From NCBI GenBank assembly GCA_023055505.1, contig JALIRH010000003.1, positions 35,652,842 through 35,716,841 on the forward strand: a DNA stretch of 64,000 bases. Reading direction: 5' to 3'. A model generated the notes under the pieces. It was not told the origin of the DNA. It worked only from the letters and a program-made list of their open reading frames with translations, and searched no databases. This DNA comes from Callipepla californica brunnescens (taxonomy: Eukaryota > Chordata > Aves > Galliformes > Odontophoridae). A program made the translations under genes and the position numbers. Below, piece after piece: positions 61,487 to 64,000 of the stretch; the stretch's first letter is position 1; each line of letters starts with the position of its first letter.

Positions 61487-64000
61487 CTGGAGAACAGAAA
61501 GGGTCATGTTAGACATCGTGCAGACCGCGTACAGGGGTTGGTAATTGCAGTGGAGCATGGATATATGTGCCAGCTCTCAAGGTGGGGGCTTTAGTGCATG
61601 GCACAGTACCTTGAAGTATCTTAAAACCTACAACAATTTGTCTCTGACAGAGGAGGAAGTACTGACACATTATTCTTAGATGTTAAAACTTCAAAGTCCG
61701 CTAACGCACTGCACAGAAGGATGTTTAGCATAGCAGAGGAAGGTGCTTTTGCACTGAGGCATGAAGGCAATTTTAAGATTGATCACCTATGGCTCCCAAG
61801 GTTTTGATACATTATTTCAAAGATGACTGGGATATTTATGTGATATTCAGTAGCCACTAAGTCCTATAAATAGAAATGGGTTAATGCTCAACAAATAGAA
61901 TTAAGTGTTCTGACTATAAACGGAGGAACGATGCATAGCTTCAAATAAAAACAGTATTTGGAGAAATTCATGAAATTCTACTTCAAACTTCTAGAAATGG
62001 GCAAGCATACAGAAATTATGTCATCATTTATTTTTTGCTTCTATTTAGCTACTTTTTTAGAAGAAGAGCTAGGCAGCAAAATGTTGAAAGAACAAGCTGA
62101 AATAGCAGTCACAACAACTCAGTGTGCAAAGAGCTCTACATAGCTTCTGAGAACCACGATGTCTTACTACTAAATGGTAAAACACTGATAAACAGAACAA
62201 TGGAAATTCTTTCTTCAGCATGAGAAATGTGAAACAAAATCAGAAATCCTCAATTTTTGCCTATTTTTATTTTAGGAAAAATACAAAACTCTTCATGTAT
62301 TTGTAAATAATTTTCAAGTCATAACTACATTCCCTGAAAAGATTTGCTGAATTGTTTTTAGTTTTTATTTTCTCTAATTTGATATGTTAGGGAAAAGTAA
62401 AGAGTAGACCCTTGTATGTATTATAGTTGAGCATAAAGTATTAAGCTGCACAAGAGCTTTTTAAATATAACTGATGGAAGAGGTAGCACAAAGAGCAGTA
62501 TGAGTCAGTCCTTACCTGGCAGAGATAGTTGGATAGAGAGAGGTGAACGCTGGTATGGTGTAGGATTGCCAGAATAGCTGCACATTGAATCCTGTGCATG
62601 CTGCTGTGCAGCACGATGTAGCCAAACTCAGAAAAAGTATGGACAGGATAACTCCAGGACAAAATGGCAAAGTGTATCAGCCACAGATTCAGAAGCACTT
62701 GATATTTGGAAGGTCGAGTCAAGAAAGCTGATGGATCTATTGTGAATAGCCTGTGTTAAGAAGCTGTGCATTTGAACTCATCTGGATCCCAGGTCAAAGT
62801 CCCAGGGCAGCTGACCTTGATCTTCATCCCACCTATAGGGCAAAAGCCTGGCAAGTAGTGGTGGTCCTGGGCAACCTGATGCGCTGTTAAGATGTCCATG
62901 AGGATTTTTGTCTCTATTATAAGACAAAATTCCTTAATATAATACCTGAACCTTGAGGTAACACTACCATGGGTGACTTCTCTCATCTGCAACAGTTCCA
63001 TTTCCTTTCTGTCTTCAGTATGGCAGATAAATGTAACCACTATTTATTGTTCTGTCTCTTTCACGGAGGAAATCATATTCATACAATATTCTATCTTACA
63101 CGTTGAACCACAAGTAAGAACCAGGCTGTATTGAAGTCAGAATACCGATAACTTCTGCAATCCTCAAGGTAAACTGGTATGATCTTACGTAGCTATTCTT
63201 TACAAAGATCAGCACAAAATTCGGGATAATTTCACCTTCAAAGCAAAGATTTTGTTACAGAGGATGTGTAAAACGTATGGAGAAATACACCAACTCTCTG
63301 AGACCCCTTTACTCTTCTAAATCTCATGGCTAACCAGTAGAGCCAAGGCAGAGTAGTCTTGTTCTTGTATCTGAGAGGAAGACCACACACACCACGATTC
63401 TAATTATGAAAAACTACAGTGATCGCAAGGCAGCAGGAGAGGCCACAGCATCATCAACCACACAGTCTCCCTGAAGAATATAAAACCCATTAGAGCAGTG
63501 GTGTGACTGTTGCTCCATGAATGCAAATGAAATGCAGCACTGTCGTTTGCTGCTGATTTGCATTGGGATGGGATGGGATGCCCATTGTCACAGCTCCCTG
63601 CAGATGCAGGATGGCTCTGCTCCATCACAGTGAAAACAGAAAGCAAATAGCCATGAGCTGAGATGGCAGAAAGTGAAGGCTGACACATAAGAAGGATTTT
63701 ACCCCTCTTCCTGTGCTTTTTCCCCTCATACTGGGAATTACTTAGGGGAACACTGTCATACTTCCTGCAGGCCTTCACAAGGCAAGAAAAGCATGTCCAT
63801 CAGATCACAGGAGGATACAGATGCTTGCTGCAAGGAGGCAGGGATCAGAAATCAGGTGCAAGCCTTACCCTTTACCCTGCTTGTTCCTCACAGAGTCCAG
63901 CTGCACTCAGGTTTTGGGCAACCAAAGCAAGGAGTTTGCAGAACTATGATGGTAACCAAAGACACATACCAGTGACGCTACTGAGTGCTATTAGGGACAA
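61487..64000 (-). other. SMYD3: SMYD3 intron (part)
   Basis: This is sequence upstream of the last SMYD3 exon on the - strand. The expected penultimate exon (with a G-K-L-Q-L-H-Q-G-M-F-like sequence) was searched for and not seen, so it lies beyond the window. SMYD3 introns are very long in other vertebrates. Two adjacent open stretches on the - strand (62441-63040) remain unexplained. A (GGGAT)n-like stretch is at 63565-63581. Confidence 0.75.

Noticed and set aside
62519..62640. Candidate penultimate SMYD3 exon on the - strand ending at a GTAAGG donor
   Set aside because: The in-frame translation does not align with the conserved SMYD3 sequence before the A-Y-D-I-M exon beyond a few scattered residues.
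1..64000. CRISPR arrays, operons, phage or integron structures
   Set aside because: No spaced direct repeats, Shine-Dalgarno-led gene strings or integrase genes were seen. The sequence is a vertebrate intron/exon landscape.

Overview
The window is vertebrate nuclear DNA, most likely from a bird and perhaps a galliform. It has small conserved exons in long introns, sparse repeats, and several CR1 LINE 3' ends, which are the typical interspersed repeat of birds and also occur in crocodilians and turtles. There are no bacterial operons, CRISPR arrays or phage genes.

Layout: about 1-42.4 kb is the 3' part of KIF26B (atypical kinesin-11 family) on the + strand. Five coding exons were placed (23137-23299, 24425-27860, 38882-39084, 40396-40546, 42245-42393). 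They splice in one uninterrupted frame to 1366 codons after the split first codon. They cover the end of the kinesin motor domain, a very long Ser/Pro-rich disordered tail carried by one 3.4-kb exon, and a conserved C-terminal helical module ending in Arg-Arg-Arg-stop. The first 23.1 kb shows no exon I can recognise and is taken as intron. The 3' UTR starts at 42394, with candidate poly(A) signals at 42982, 43550 and, much further away, 49237.

From about 43 to 60.5 kb lies intergenic or possible long-3'UTR sequence holding CR1 copies, homopolymer tracts and one strong G-quadruplex motif. On the - strand, 61385-61486 is the last coding exon of SMYD3, a SET/MYND lysine methyltransferase. Its upstream intron fills the rest of the window. 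KIF26B and SMYD3 are therefore tail to tail, the same order as I know from human 1q44.

The two genes are neighbours and there is no sign that they act together. KIF26B works in the cytoskeleton (cell adhesion, non-canonical Wnt5a/ROR signalling). SMYD3 methylates histone and cytoplasmic lysines.

I did not find a convincing new biological system. The points most worth checking are a 43-bp-arm inverted repeat around a 481-bp core at 21336-21902, a possible reverse-strand retrocopy tail at 18621-18676, an L2/MIR-type relic at 30780-30905, several conserved-element-like stretches judged only by eye, and an unexplained open stretch on the - strand beside the SMYD3 exon.
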